This document shows positions 52,605 to 61,730 of a stretch of DNA of 64,000 nt, piece after piece. The position numbers were made by a program, and so were the translations under genes. Origin of the DNA: Paenibacillus sp. HW567 (lineage in GTDB: Bacteria; Bacillota; Bacilli; Paenibacillales; Paenibacillaceae); the NCBI RefSeq assembly GCF_000374185.1, contig NZ_KB910518.1, forward strand, positions 6,647,286 through 6,711,285, written 5' to 3'. Each line of letters begins with the position of its first letter. Positions within the stretch are counted from its first letter, which is position 1. The notes below the pieces were generated by a model. The model had not been told where the DNA came from, ran no database searches, and worked only from the letters and a program-made list of their open reading frames with translations.

Positions 52605-55600
52605 ATGTTACGCTTTAAGAGACCATTCGTTTGGCTGCTGCTGGCGGCTCTGATCGTTTCTATGTTTCCAGGCAAATATACGCCCATAGCGGCAGCAGCG
52701 ACCACGACTTACTTCAGTCCGGATGATCTCACGCTACGGAATACAGCGGCGCTGCAAATGGAAGTAGACGGTTCTATCACAAGAGACACTGCATATAAGA
52801 CTAGTGCTCCCAATTTTTCCATTACAGGTACATATGCACAGGTAACAGCCTCTACTATGAAGGTTACTGTACAGCAAATGACCCAGAGTGGGGGTAAATG
52901 GGTGACCGATGAAACACATACAACAACTGGTGCGGTAACCACCGACACCACAAACCCGGATAACCGGTTTATTGCAAGTGGACTCACATTGTTTACAGGT
53001 TTTAATAAAATCACCTTCTCAGGGATGCAAGGCTCCTTGCAGCGCTCTGAATCATTTTATGTTCTTTATGATAAGGTTCCTTTTATTTCGTCCCTTCAGG
53101 TGCTTGGAGGCGGTCCTACTGCCATCAACTTGAATGAGGGAACTAAAGTCGTTGTGCCGAACCAGCAAATTACACTCCAGGGTAAAGTAACGAATGCTAC
53201 GAAGGTGGGTGTGTCTCTGAACGGGGGCTCTTCTTTGCAGACCTCTTTGCTTGAGGATGGAACCTTCTTCACTCCGGCGCTTACGTTGAAATCTGGAGAG
53301 AATACGCTGGACATCGTAGTGCAGAATGCGGCTGACTCGATTTCAATCAAACGATCAGTGTATTATTTTGACACCAACAAGCCATTTACTGATTTGAGAA
53401 TCCTTCATGGCACATCGGGCTCAAAAGATATAGCTTATAATATCCTTAATAACGTTCCTACGTTGACAGCACCAGATACTACTGCGAAGATTATGGGCCA
53501 GGTGCTTTTGCCTTATAATGCGAGCACCAAGTCCTTTAAAGATGACAATGAAGTGAAAATTAACGACACAGTGGTTCCGGTTAATGTGCTTGAATCTTAT
53601 GATGTCGCAGCTGACGGCACGGTATCAACGGTTGCTGGTACAACACCGCAGAACGAGATTATCATACCTGCTCCGGATGGTGTAACACCTCAATACCGAC
53701 TGGTTACCTTTCAGGCCACTGCTCCGTTTACGCTTACTGCAGGAACATCCACTGTAACTGTGGGAATCAAGTATGGCACCTATAATACGTCGGTAAAAGA
53801 ATCGTATAAATATTTACCGGGCGAGACCGTCATTACGGATATGTACTATCTGTCAGGGTATAATGGCGAGGCTGTTGCCAGTACAGCACTTTCCAGGCTG
53901 GCTTTAAATGGTGCACAGGTCGAGAAGCCTACTTTTTATATTCTAGTCAAGTCAAGTGCTGTTCCAACCCAGAATTTGGTAGCCTCTTACCTTCCTCTGG
54001 GTGCCTCGCTTACATTGGAGAAACAGACTAGTGTCACAGGGCTCGCTACTAATGAGGCTGTATATAAGGTTGTTGGGTTTTCAAATGGACAACAGAAGGT
54101 GAAATTTCAATATTCAGGTTCGCAATCCTTCTACAATGCAGACATTGCTTATGTCTCTAAGAACTACATTTATGTAGCCAACTTGAATGATGGTCAGACC
54201 TATACGTTTAGTTCCGCCACCGCTTCTAATAATTTGCCAATATCAGGTGAATACATCGGATTTGAAAATATTAGCAATGCGCAATTTTTTGTGAACGGAA
54301 TTTCGAATGACAAGTTGACTCCACCGATTACAGGCACTAGTTTTGAGCCGACAAACAATCCGAAATTCTCCTTTAATTTGCCAATTACCTCTTCGGGGCC
54401 GCTGGTTTTCGGTGAGAACAAGATTGTGTTTGTGGGAACCTCTATGGATAATGTAGGGAATAAAAGAGAAGTGCGCAAAGAGCTCAAGATCTATATCGTA
54501 GATACCAATGTTTCCAACCTGTCGCAATTTCATCCTATGGTATCCAAAGGTAGAGCCTCGCTAACCCACACTGATATTAAGGAATACAGCGAGAAGGAAT
54601 TGAACGATATCCTGGGATTGACTTCAGATTTCACGTATAAGGACGAAAAGTTTATTACAAGTCAAACCAGCTATGATATCGTCTTAAGAGGTGGAGCGGC
54701 AACCAAACTGAACTTATACCAGGGTTCGGAGCTGTTTTTTTCTTTAGATAATGCAGTTCTGGGCAGTACATCAGTTAAGAAAGGCCCTGAGCAATTTACT
54801 TTTAAAGGAAAGACATACTACTATGATTTCGTCGGCAGCAGCACGGATTTCATTCTGCGGATCATGGATATTCCGGCCGAAACTGCTGGTAGCATCGTTT
54901 ATAATCTGGAGCTGATCAATGAAACCGGCGCGCGCACTAATCAACGTATGGAAGTGGAACGGCAAGTTTCTGCATATCGCGTTCTGTCTCCAGTAGCAAC
55001 CGTTGGATCACAGATCGTCGTCAACAAAAACTTTGTCCGCTTTGATATTGAGGCTGAGGGTGCAACTAAAGTCATGATTGATAAGTTTGAAGCTGTAAAG
55101 CGTTCAGATTTGCCCAACAGATTCACCCTGGACTATGTAGGGTTGAAGCCGGATAAGGCTACAGCAATCAAAATTCAGATCGTGCGTGCCGGCTCAACTT
55201 TAAATGATACCATTAATGTGTATTACGCAAGTGCAGTACAAATAGACACGCAGTTCATGGCTGAGAAAGTGGCAGCTAAATATAGCGTATTCAACAAGGC
55301 ACTGGAGCTGTCATTCCCGAAAGGAACCTTAATGAAAGGTTACACCACTTCAGGAGCGGCTAAATACTATCCGGATACGAAGCTGTTGTTCGGTATTGCA
55401 GACCCGGTAGATGGTGTCGTTGAACGTAAGAATGACTACGGAAATACGATTAACGTAGATGCCGATGCCCGCACGCCAGGAGGCCTTAGCACATTGTTGA
55501 TTCCTTCTGACCTGGTATTGCGGTTCAACTCAACAGTGGAAACTAATAATTTCTCCCGGGTATCCGATATTTATTGGCTAAGCGGCGGACTTGGAGAGAA

Positions 55601-56522
55601 AGGCATTAAAGGTGACGCTCTTTATAAGCCGGCTACCAATGGTATTGCTCCATACTCAATAGAAGGTGATTTTACGCAGATTGAGGCAGAACGTAAAATC
55701 GTTCCTTCTCAGCGGGGAGAACTCACACTAACGTTTAATCCGAGTATTGTAGACGAAGTGGGTACTTCAATCACAGTGTTCCGTTATACGGACTCCGGAC
55801 AGTGGGAGAACATCGGCGGAGAGGTTGACACGAAGAAACACACCATTACAGTACCATTTGATCAATTTGGTTACTACACGGTAATGAAACTGCGCCGTGG
55901 GTATACAGATATCACTAATCATCCTTGGGCAAGAAATATTCTTAATGGTCTATACTCCAAAGGAATCATGGAGAATCTGCGTTTTGACCAATTTGGAGCG
56001 GATGATACAACAACACGCGGTGAATTCGCTACTCTGCTGGTCAAGGGACTGAATATTCCGTTGAACTACAATAACAGCCAGCAAACTTTCTTTGATATTG
56101 TACCGGAGGCAGTTTCCACCACATGGGATTTCAAGCATATTGAGACAGCCGCGAGAGCAGGGATCATTACGGGACTAAGTGATGGATTCTTCGGTCCAGA
56201 CCAGCCGCTGACAAGAGAGCAGGGGGCGGTAATGATCGCAAGAGCGCTGAAGCTCAAAATGTCTTTGAACGATGCCAAGCTTCTGACCAGTCTTAGCAAG
56301 TCATTTGTTGATTCAGGCACCATGGACTTCTATTCGAGACCGGCCATAGAGGCAGTATCCAAAGCGAAGATTATGGAAGGCAGCGCGGTAACAATTTCTG
56401 GCCAAACCAAGCCTGTATATAATTTCAATCCAAAGGGCAAGCTGACTAGAGCGGAAGCGGGTAAAATTGCCGTGGCTCTATTACAGAAGAGCACGAGTAT
56501 CTTCCCGAAAAACTTCAACTAA
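52605..56522 (+). CDS. large secreted SLH-domain surface protein
   Basis: The 1305-residue protein has a signal peptide (membrane segment about 8-24, cleavage probably near AAAATTT), a long region of beta-rich repeats resembling Ig-like or big-domain folds, and three C-terminal SLH-like domains from about residue 1105: TDITNHPWARNILNGLYSKGIM, then FKHIETAARAGIITG with the FFGPDQPLTREQGAVMIARAL motif region, then FYSRPAIEAVSKAKIMEG with LTRAEAGKI. SLH domains bind pyruvylated wall polymer, so csaB upstream matters for its anchoring. AAAGGAGAG precedes ATG 52605. The middle repeats have no assigned ligand or enzyme motif. Confidence 0.88.
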   Translation: MLRFKRPFVWLLLAALIVSMFPGKYTPIAAAATTTYFSPDDLTLRNTAALQMEVDGSITRDTAYKTSAPNFSITGTYAQVTASTMKVTVQQMTQSGGKWVTDETHTTTGAVTTDTTNPDNRFIASGLTLFTGFNKITFSGMQGSLQRSESFYVLYDKVPFISSLQVLGGGPTAINLNEGTKVVVPNQQITLQGKVTNATKVGVSLNGGSSLQTSLLEDGTFFTPALTLKSGENTLDIVVQNAADSISIKRSVYYFDTNKPFTDLRILHGTSGSKDIAYNILNNVPTLTAPDTTAKIMGQVLLPYNASTKSFKDDNEVKINDTVVPVNVLESYDVAADGTVSTVAGTTPQNEIIIPAPDGVTPQYRLVTFQATAPFTLTAGTSTVTVGIKYGTYNTSVKESYKYLPGETVITDMYYLSGYNGEAVASTALSRLALNGAQVEKPTFYILVKSSAVPTQNLVASYLPLGASLTLEKQTSVTGLATNEAVYKVVGFSNGQQKVKFQYSGSQSFYNADIAYVSKNYIYVANLNDGQTYTFSSATASNNLPISGEYIGFENISNAQFFVNGISNDKLTPPITGTSFEPTNNPKFSFNLPITSSGPLVFGENKIVFVGTSMDNVGNKREVRKELKIYIVDTNVSNLSQFHPMVSKGRASLTHTDIKEYSEKELNDILGLTSDFTYKDEKFITSQTSYDIVLRGGAATKLNLYQGSELFFSLDNAVLGSTSVKKGPEQFTFKGKTYYYDFVGSSTDFILRIMDIPAETAGSIVYNLELINETGARTNQRMEVERQVSAYRVLSPVATVGSQIVVNKNFVRFDIEAEGATKVMIDKFEAVKRSDLPNRFTLDYVGLKPDKATAIKIQIVRAGSTLNDTINVYYASAVQIDTQFMAEKVAAKYSVFNKALELSFPKGTLMKGYTTSGAAKYYPDTKLLFGIADPVDGVVERKNDYGNTINVDADARTPGGLSTLLIPSDLVLRFNSTVETNNFSRVSDIYWLSGGLGEKGIKGDALYKPATNGIAPYSIEGDFTQIEAERKIVPSQRGELTLTFNPSIVDEVGTSITVFRYTDSGQWENIGGEVDTKKHTITVPFDQFGYYTVMKLRRGYTDITNHPWARNILNGLYSKGIMENLRFDQFGADDTTTRGEFATLLVKGLNIPLNYNNSQQTFFDIVPEAVSTTWDFKHIETAARAGIITGLSDGFFGPDQPLTREQGAVMIARALKLKMSLNDAKLLTSLSKSFVDSGTMDFYSRPAIEAVSKAKIMEGSAVTISGQTKPVYNFNPKGKLTRAEAGKIAVALLQKSTSIFPKNFN

Positions 56523-56539
56523 TGCTGCAATAGTACAGC

Positions 56540-56574
56540 AGGTCCGCGAAAACTGTTCGCGGACCTGTTCTTTT
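56540..56574 (+). terminator. terminator after the SLH protein
   Basis: A perfect 11-base stem (56540-56550 with 56556-56566) is followed by GTTCTTTTG. Confidence 0.85.
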
Positions 56575-56674
56575 GTAATAAAATTACATACCGCTGACAT
56601 TAACTTTGTATTCTGCATCGTTTTAAGTTACAATAACTTAGAAAATATTATTTTCTGAAAGGTGAAAGCCATCG

Positions 56675-57016
56675 ATGAAGCCGATTTTATCAAAAGCACA
56701 GTTGGATTACATGAAAGCCAAAAATTCGTTTGAGAATAGAGCAAAGGTTTTGGAAAAGGAAATTGCCGCAAAGCGGGCACTGCAGGAAATTACGCAAGAG
56801 CTTATGGAAGAGCTGGTGCAGGCTACGGGGTTCCATGACGCATATAATGATCTTGTGATTGCCGAGAATGCTTTAATTGAGTGGTCCCATACCACAATCA
56901 AGCACGAGAAGACCTACCGCGATAACCGCGAGGCAATAGATACCATGTATGAGAATGTAAATTCCAGCACTGAGAAACGTCAGGAATTGATCCAACTTTC
57001 AATGAAGATTCGCTAG
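56675..57016 (+). CDS. 113-residue coiled-coil protein, unknown function
   Basis: I do not recognise this protein. It is almost entirely helical and charged (KAQLDYMKAKNSFENRAKV...), with no Cys, signal peptide or membrane segment, so it is probably a soluble coiled coil. GAAAGGTG precedes ATG 56675. It has its own hairpin terminator at 57036-57060 and a terminator before it, so it is likely a single-gene unit between two surface-protein genes. Confidence 0.75.
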   Translation: MKPILSKAQLDYMKAKNSFENRAKVLEKEIAAKRALQEITQELMEELVQATGFHDAYNDLVIAENALIEWSHTTIKHEKTYRDNREAIDTMYENVNSSTEKRQELIQLSMKIR

Positions 57017-57035
57017 TCCATAATAGCTATAGAGG

Positions 57036-57060
57036 AAAGCGCCGTTTCCGGCGCTTTTTG
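57036..57060 (+). terminator. terminator after the coiled-coil gene
   Basis: AAAGCGCC (57036-57043) pairs with GGCGCTTT (57050-57057), running into TTTTTG. Confidence 0.9.
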
Positions 57061-57598
57061 TTTTGCCCTTAGAAGCGGCGATATGGGCTGTAGACAACGA
57101 ATGATTTTTATTTGCTAACAAATATTGCTTAATGACGTCTTTAAAGTCTCTATGCTATACTGATTTCCGTAGCCGCCCAACATTAACAATAGTTAGTAGA
57201 ACATACATATGTATCTTCTATTGGAACAAGCTCAGGGCAAAATTTGAAATTATTTTTTGAATAAAGCGCAACTTTCTCAAAACTTTTGCGTTTAAGGTGT
57301 AGAGTCACTTACACAAGGCACATGTTGAACGGCTTTAGCGGCTAAAGAACATTGCCGAATGGAAAAATTAGCTTTACGTGACTTGAGGCACATTGTATAA
57401 TACTTAGGTAGAATTAGGAATCTACTATTGTTGTGCCTAGAATTCATTTACAAGTTTCTGTGATACCCGTCACAGACATTATTTATACTTAATATGCTCA
57501 ACTCGGGAAAGGGGGTGCATCGGCTAATGAGTGACATGAGCTACCCAACTAAAGAAAATTCTCAGTTCATGAATGTCCAAGGAGGAGAAAAAAAGGTT
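57061..57598 (+). promoter_or_regulatory. long promoter and leader region of the S-layer gene
   Basis: This gene-free stretch of about 540 bases is A+T-rich. It holds a first candidate promoter (ATGACG 57132-57137, TATACT 57156-57161, 18-base spacing), a second better one at 57373-57401, a small hairpin CTTTAG/CTAAAG near 57333-57347, and a leader of about 190 bases. In the leader, AAAGGGGGTG (57508-57517) precedes an in-frame ATG at 57527, and AAGGAGG (57579-57585) precedes ATG 57599. Long leaders with several promoters and two starts are known for the Brevibacillus cell wall protein operon. Confidence 0.6.
57373..57401 (+). promoter_or_regulatory. main candidate promoter of the S-layer gene
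   Basis: TTTACG (57373-57378), a 17-base spacer and a perfect TATAAT (57396-57401). The message would start near 57408 and have a leader of about 190 bases before ATG 57599. Confidence 0.6.
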
Positions 57599-60430
57599 AT
57601 GAAGAAAATTTTATCCGTAGCATTATCTACAGCAATGGCATTCTCGATGTTTGCCTCTGTAGCGTTTGGTGAAACTGCAACAACTCCACAAGCAAAATTT
57701 GATGCTTTGGCAGCTAAAGGTATCCTTAACGGATACGAAGACGGTCAAGCTCATCTTGAAAGAGACCTGAATCGTGCTGAATTCGCTAAGATCATCACTA
57801 AATTGTTCAATCTTACTGAAGTAACCGGTAAACTGTCTTACAAAGACAAAGGTTACACAGCTAGCCTCTGGGCAGTTCCTTACATTGAAGCTGCTACTAC
57901 AGCAGGCTTTATGAAGGGTAAAGATACTGTAAAAGGTATCTTCGACTACAGCGGTAAAGTAACAGTTGAAGAAGTAGCGACTGTATTGTCTCGCGCTTTG
58001 AAACTTGAGCAACCAACTACAACTGATAACTCTGCATCTGCATGGGCTAAGGGTTATGCTCAATCAGTTCTCAACGCAGGCCTTGTTCCTCAAGGTACTA
58101 ACTTCAAGGCTAACGCTACCCGCTCTTTGGTAGTAGAAGCAGCTTATGCAGTTAGCAACTTGACTAGTGCTCCAGCTATCAAAACTGTAGAAGTTTTGGA
58201 TGCTACAACTTTGAGCGTAACATTTGTTGACGGCAAAACTGCTGAAATCAAATTGACTACTGCTCTTGTAGCTGACAAAGCAACTGAAGTAAGCTTCACT
58301 TACAACGGTTACTCCTACAAATACACAGTTACATTGACTGCTCCGCAAGTTAAATCCGTAACTGTTCTGAATGCTAAGCAACTTCAAGTAGTATTCAACA
58401 GAACTGTGGATCAAACTTCTGCAGAAACAGTAGCTAATTATACTTACCAAACCAATGGAATGGCTTCCGCGGTTGCAATTCCTGCTAAAGGTTCTAAAGG
58501 TAATGCAACTGATGGAACTGTGATTGAATTGGGATCTGACAAGAGAACAGTAACAATCACAACACAAGCTAATTTGAATGCAAGCCTCGGTGGTGTTACT
58601 GCCGGAACTCCTTTCAAATTTAATGTGAAGAATGTTAAAGATACTAGTGCTGCAACAGTTGCTGATTTCAATACAACTTTGAGTGTAACTGATTCTGTAG
58701 CTCCAGTTCTTAGCGCTGCTAGTGCAACTGCTAAAACTACTACAAATGTTGTTACATTGACATTCTCTGAACCAGTAGATCCTACAGGCGCTATCGTTTA
58801 TGTTGGTGGAGTTGCTGCAACTTCAGTTGTTGGTTCCACACCTACAACAATTAAAGTAACAACTAGCCAAACTTTGACTGCTGGAACATCTTACGATATC
58901 AGCGCACTGAACTTCAAAGATTATGCTGGTAACTTCTTGAATCCTAACCCAACGGCTTTGTCTGTTACTGTATCTTCTGACATTGTAGCACCAGTTGTTC
59001 AAAGTGTAACGGCAGCTCGTGATAACAAATTGGTAATTAATTTTGATAAGTCTATTGATTCAGCTAGTGTGCAAACTGCTGGAGCAGTAAAAGTGCTTGA
59101 TGGAAATGGTACTGCCATTTCACTTGATCTTTCCAAGATCACTGTTGATGGCAAAACATTGAATGTGGGTCTTCCTACACTGCCATTTAACACTTCTGGT
59201 ACTTTCACTGGAACAGTAATTTTGACTGATGCAATTACTGATACTTTGGGCAATGCTAAAGCGACTTCGAGCCATGCGATTTCTGTGACTAAAGACATTG
59301 TTGCTCCAGTAGTTCAGTCAGCTTCTTACACTACTAGCAAAGTTTCCAATGGCGAAATTGTAGTGAAATTCAGCGAAGATGTTGCTGCGATCGGTGCGAC
59401 TACTGCATTCACGTTAATTAACTCGAATGGTGTTGTCGTAGCTTCCCCAGCTCTTACTGGCCTGTCTTCCGATGCTGATGATGCTACACAAATTCGTGTC
59501 ACTACAGGAACTTCTTTGTCCGCAGGTACTTACACTCTGCGTGTAAATAGTGGAGTTGCTAAAGATCTGTCCAGCCAATCCAACACTAACGGTGCTGCTG
59601 TCCTCACATTTACAGTAGGGGCATCTTCGGATTCCGATAAGCCAGTTGTATTGACAACAACTGCTGCAGCTAAAGCAGCTACAACTTCCAAATCTGGTTC
59701 GTCAATTGCAATCACGCTTACTGACAACATTGGTTTGGATCTTGCTTCTGTACAAAGCGTAAGTAACTACCTGTTGAATGGTAAAGCTCTTCCAGTAGGT
59801 GCTTATGTTACTGTAAACGTAACTGCTGGTACTGAAAGTTCTGCAACAGGTGTGACTGCAACAATTAATCTGCCTGCCGGATCTGTTGCTGAAACAGCTA
59901 ACTACACACTTAATGTTACCAATGTTAAAGATAAAGCTGGCAATATCGCTAACGCTGTTGCTATCACTGGTCTTGCCTTGGTTGATGATGTGGCTCCAAC
60001 ATTGAAAACTGCAACGATCTCCAGCAATGGACTTATCGTTCTTGGATTCACTGAATCTGTATCTGGAGTTACGGCTGCAACTTATGAGGACTTCGAATTC
60101 TTGATCAATAATATTCCTGTGACTGGTGCGCAACTGAAAAACATTGCTACCTTCGTTCCAGGTACTGGTACAGATGCTGGTAAATATGTTGTGACTCTGA
60201 AACAGACAGTAGTAGACGGACGTCTGTTCTTGGATCTTGATAACAACGGTACTTATTCTGCTGGTGATATCTCTATCCAAACAGGATCCACTGCTACTAG
60301 CGGTACTGCATTTGATGTAAACAAGGTAACAAGCTTGACTGTTAAGATTACTGCCACTGCTTCTCATGTAACTGACTTGAGCACATTGGCTAACCCAATC
60401 ACTACTGGCACAAGCATCTCAGTGAAATAA
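57599..60430 (+). CDS. probable main S-layer protein with SLH and Ig-like domains
   Basis: The 943-residue protein has a clear signal peptide (MKKILSVALSTAMAFSMFASVAFG), three SLH-like domains in the first 180 or so residues (FDALAAKGILNGYEDG with LNRAEFAKIITKLF first), then a chain of Ig-like units, four of which start with D-x-VAP(V/T) (near 58690, 58980, 59300 and 59990). Codon use is biased to T-ending and A-ending codons (GCT, ACT, GTA), unlike its neighbours, as expected for a very highly expressed surface protein. ATG 57599 is chosen for the signal peptide, though AAGGAGG lies 13 bases upstream; ATG 57527 would add 24 residues in front. A strong terminator follows. Confidence 0.88.
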   Translation: MKKILSVALSTAMAFSMFASVAFGETATTPQAKFDALAAKGILNGYEDGQAHLERDLNRAEFAKIITKLFNLTEVTGKLSYKDKGYTASLWAVPYIEAATTAGFMKGKDTVKGIFDYSGKVTVEEVATVLSRALKLEQPTTTDNSASAWAKGYAQSVLNAGLVPQGTNFKANATRSLVVEAAYAVSNLTSAPAIKTVEVLDATTLSVTFVDGKTAEIKLTTALVADKATEVSFTYNGYSYKYTVTLTAPQVKSVTVLNAKQLQVVFNRTVDQTSAETVANYTYQTNGMASAVAIPAKGSKGNATDGTVIELGSDKRTVTITTQANLNASLGGVTAGTPFKFNVKNVKDTSAATVADFNTTLSVTDSVAPVLSAASATAKTTTNVVTLTFSEPVDPTGAIVYVGGVAATSVVGSTPTTIKVTTSQTLTAGTSYDISALNFKDYAGNFLNPNPTALSVTVSSDIVAPVVQSVTAARDNKLVINFDKSIDSASVQTAGAVKVLDGNGTAISLDLSKITVDGKTLNVGLPTLPFNTSGTFTGTVILTDAITDTLGNAKATSSHAISVTKDIVAPVVQSASYTTSKVSNGEIVVKFSEDVAAIGATTAFTLINSNGVVVASPALTGLSSDADDATQIRVTTGTSLSAGTYTLRVNSGVAKDLSSQSNTNGAAVLTFTVGASSDSDKPVVLTTTAAAKAATTSKSGSSIAITLTDNIGLDLASVQSVSNYLLNGKALPVGAYVTVNVTAGTESSATGVTATINLPAGSVAETANYTLNVTNVKDKAGNIANAVAITGLALVDDVAPTLKTATISSNGLIVLGFTESVSGVTAATYEDFEFLINNIPVTGAQLKNIATFVPGTGTDAGKYVVTLKQTVVDGRLFLDLDNNGTYSAGDISIQTGSTATSGTAFDVNKVTSLTVKITATASHVTDLSTLANPITTGTSISVK

Positions 60431-60456
60431 TACCTTTCACTTAAGCTTCAAATTAA

Positions 60457-60490
60457 GGCAGAGAGCAGTAATGCTCTCTGCCTTTTTCTT
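60457..60490 (+). terminator. S-layer gene terminator
   Basis: GGCAGAGAGCA (60457-60467) pairs perfectly with TGCTCTCTGCC (60472-60482) around a four-base loop, followed by TTTTTCTTT. It is one of the strongest hairpins in the window. Confidence 0.95.
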
Positions 60491-60535
60491 TATCACCATT
60501 GCGATCATGAGTTGAAAGGAATGAGCCACAAGCCA

Positions 60536-61075
60536 ATGAACAAACTCACTAAAATATCTGCAGTGACCGCAGTTATTGGTATTGCCCTTGTTGCAGGATC
60601 AATATTTAATCCTTTTGCCGAAGGGGCTAGTGTCGGATCGCAGCCAGGGACGGCAGATGATCCGGTGGTTACCAAGAGCTATGTTGATCAACAAATCCAG
60701 AAAGCCATTCAAGGCGGCAGTATTGCAACTCAAGTGCCTACTGCTACGGCTACTCCGGCAGCAACTACTGCACCAACGGCAACACCAGCTCAAAATGCGG
60801 GTAACGAGGCCAAAATTGTTGACGTAAAACCTGGACAAATTTTGATTGCCGGGGCAGGTGCGGAATTTATCGTTCGCGCAGGTAAAGCCGTTATTTATTC
60901 GAATGATACTAACGGTGTAGCAGATTTAACGGATGGTACTGACCTTGCTAACGGAGTGTCTGCTCCTTCCAATCATTTGTTGTCCTTTCCCCGTGAAGGT
61001 CGGGGTATAGCTGTTCAAGATGGACAAACATTAGGTTTGGTTGTAATGGTCCGTGGAACATATACCTTGAAATAA
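60536..61075 (+). CDS. secreted or membrane-anchored protein with Thr/Ala/Pro linker
   Basis: The 179-residue protein has an N-terminal hydrophobic segment (signal peptide or anchor, ISAVTAVIGIALVAGSIF), a short helical part (VTKSYVDQQIQKAI), a low-complexity linker rich in Thr, Ala and Pro, and a compact C-terminal domain starting KIVDVKPGQILIAG and ending with RGIAVQDGQTLGLVVMVRGTYTLK. I have seen the SYVDQQI-linker-GQILIAG layout in hypothetical proteins of Firmicutes, but know no function. The start is unsure: AAAGGA lies directly before ATG 60521 and 15 bases before ATG 60536. Confidence 0.75.
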   Translation: MNKLTKISAVTAVIGIALVAGSIFNPFAEGASVGSQPGTADDPVVTKSYVDQQIQKAIQGGSIATQVPTATATPAATTAPTATPAQNAGNEAKIVDVKPGQILIAGAGAEFIVRAGKAVIYSNDTNGVADLTDGTDLANGVSAPSNHLLSFPREGRGIAVQDGQTLGLVVMVRGTYTLK

Positions 61076-61265
61076 ACAATATTCAGGTTAATCCTTATGG
61101 TATTTAAAAATTTTATTTCCTATAAAATAGAATGTCCTTTTATTAGGTGCAGTATACTTCGGCACTCATTTCCACAGTTGACAAAGATTAAAGTGATTGA
61201 GACTGGCGGATTTCGCGTACAATACTTCCTGTAATCTTAAAAAATTTTCAGGAGGTGGCGTTATC

Positions 61266-61532
61266 ATGACACGTACAAACCGTACAGTGGTACCGGAAAG
61301 CCGGGCAATGCTGAAACAAATGCAGTATGAAATCGCTTCTGAATTTGGTTTATATGGCGCTTCATATGGTGGTGGGGCAGATACAGAATTTGCATCGGAG
61401 CTTGGAACAGTTAGTGGCGGGATGGGCAGCAGATTATATTTAGGACACCTCACTTCCCGCGATAATGGATCTGTAGGTGGGGAAATAACCAAGAGACTTG
61501 TGAAGCAGGCTGAGCAGTCTCTTTTTCAATAA
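61266..61532 (+). CDS. alpha/beta-type small acid-soluble spore protein
   Basis: Alpha/beta SASPs coat spore DNA and protect it. The 88-residue protein has LKQMQYEIASEFGL, with the GPR protease-site-like E(I/F)A surroundings, and the second conserved block TSRDNGSVGGEITKRLVKQAEQ. It has a longer, Gly-rich middle than the classic B. subtilis proteins. CAGGAGGTGG precedes ATG 61266. A possible sigma-G promoter (TGATTG at 61194-61199 and GTACAATA at 61217-61224) lies upstream, weakly supported. Confidence 0.88.
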   Translation: MTRTNRTVVPESRAMLKQMQYEIASEFGLYGASYGGGADTEFASELGTVSGGMGSRLYLGHLTSRDNGSVGGEITKRLVKQAEQSLFQ

Positions 61533-61609
61533 TTTCGAAGCGTGAAGAGACTGGCTCCAATTGACAGCATCCGGCAAATAAGTTAATATGACTTTTGAGG
61601 AAAGCCATC

Positions 61610-61640
61610 AACCTTTTCCGTTTGGGAAAGGTTCGTTTTT
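61610..61640 (+). terminator. terminator between the SASP gene and metK
   Basis: AACCTTTTCC (61610-61619) pairs with GGAAAGGTT (61625-61633) with one bulged base, followed by CGTTTTTTG. Confidence 0.75.
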
Positions 61641-61730
61641 TGAACTTATCCGATTTTATTTCTATGGCCTGTTATTTATTAAGGAGCCCCCTTATGCAGT
61701 GTCAGACTAACAATATGGGAGGTTGTTGTA

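Noticed and set aside
57623..60367. Several minus-strand frames opposite the S-layer gene
   Set aside because: They arise from the biased T/A-ending codons of the S-layer gene and encode Ser/Cys/Val-rich nonsense without motifs.
61533..61730. S-box (SAM) riboswitch before metK
   Set aside because: I looked for the kink-turn and core stems typical of S-box leaders; only a terminator-like hairpin at 61610-61640 and a short leader are visible.
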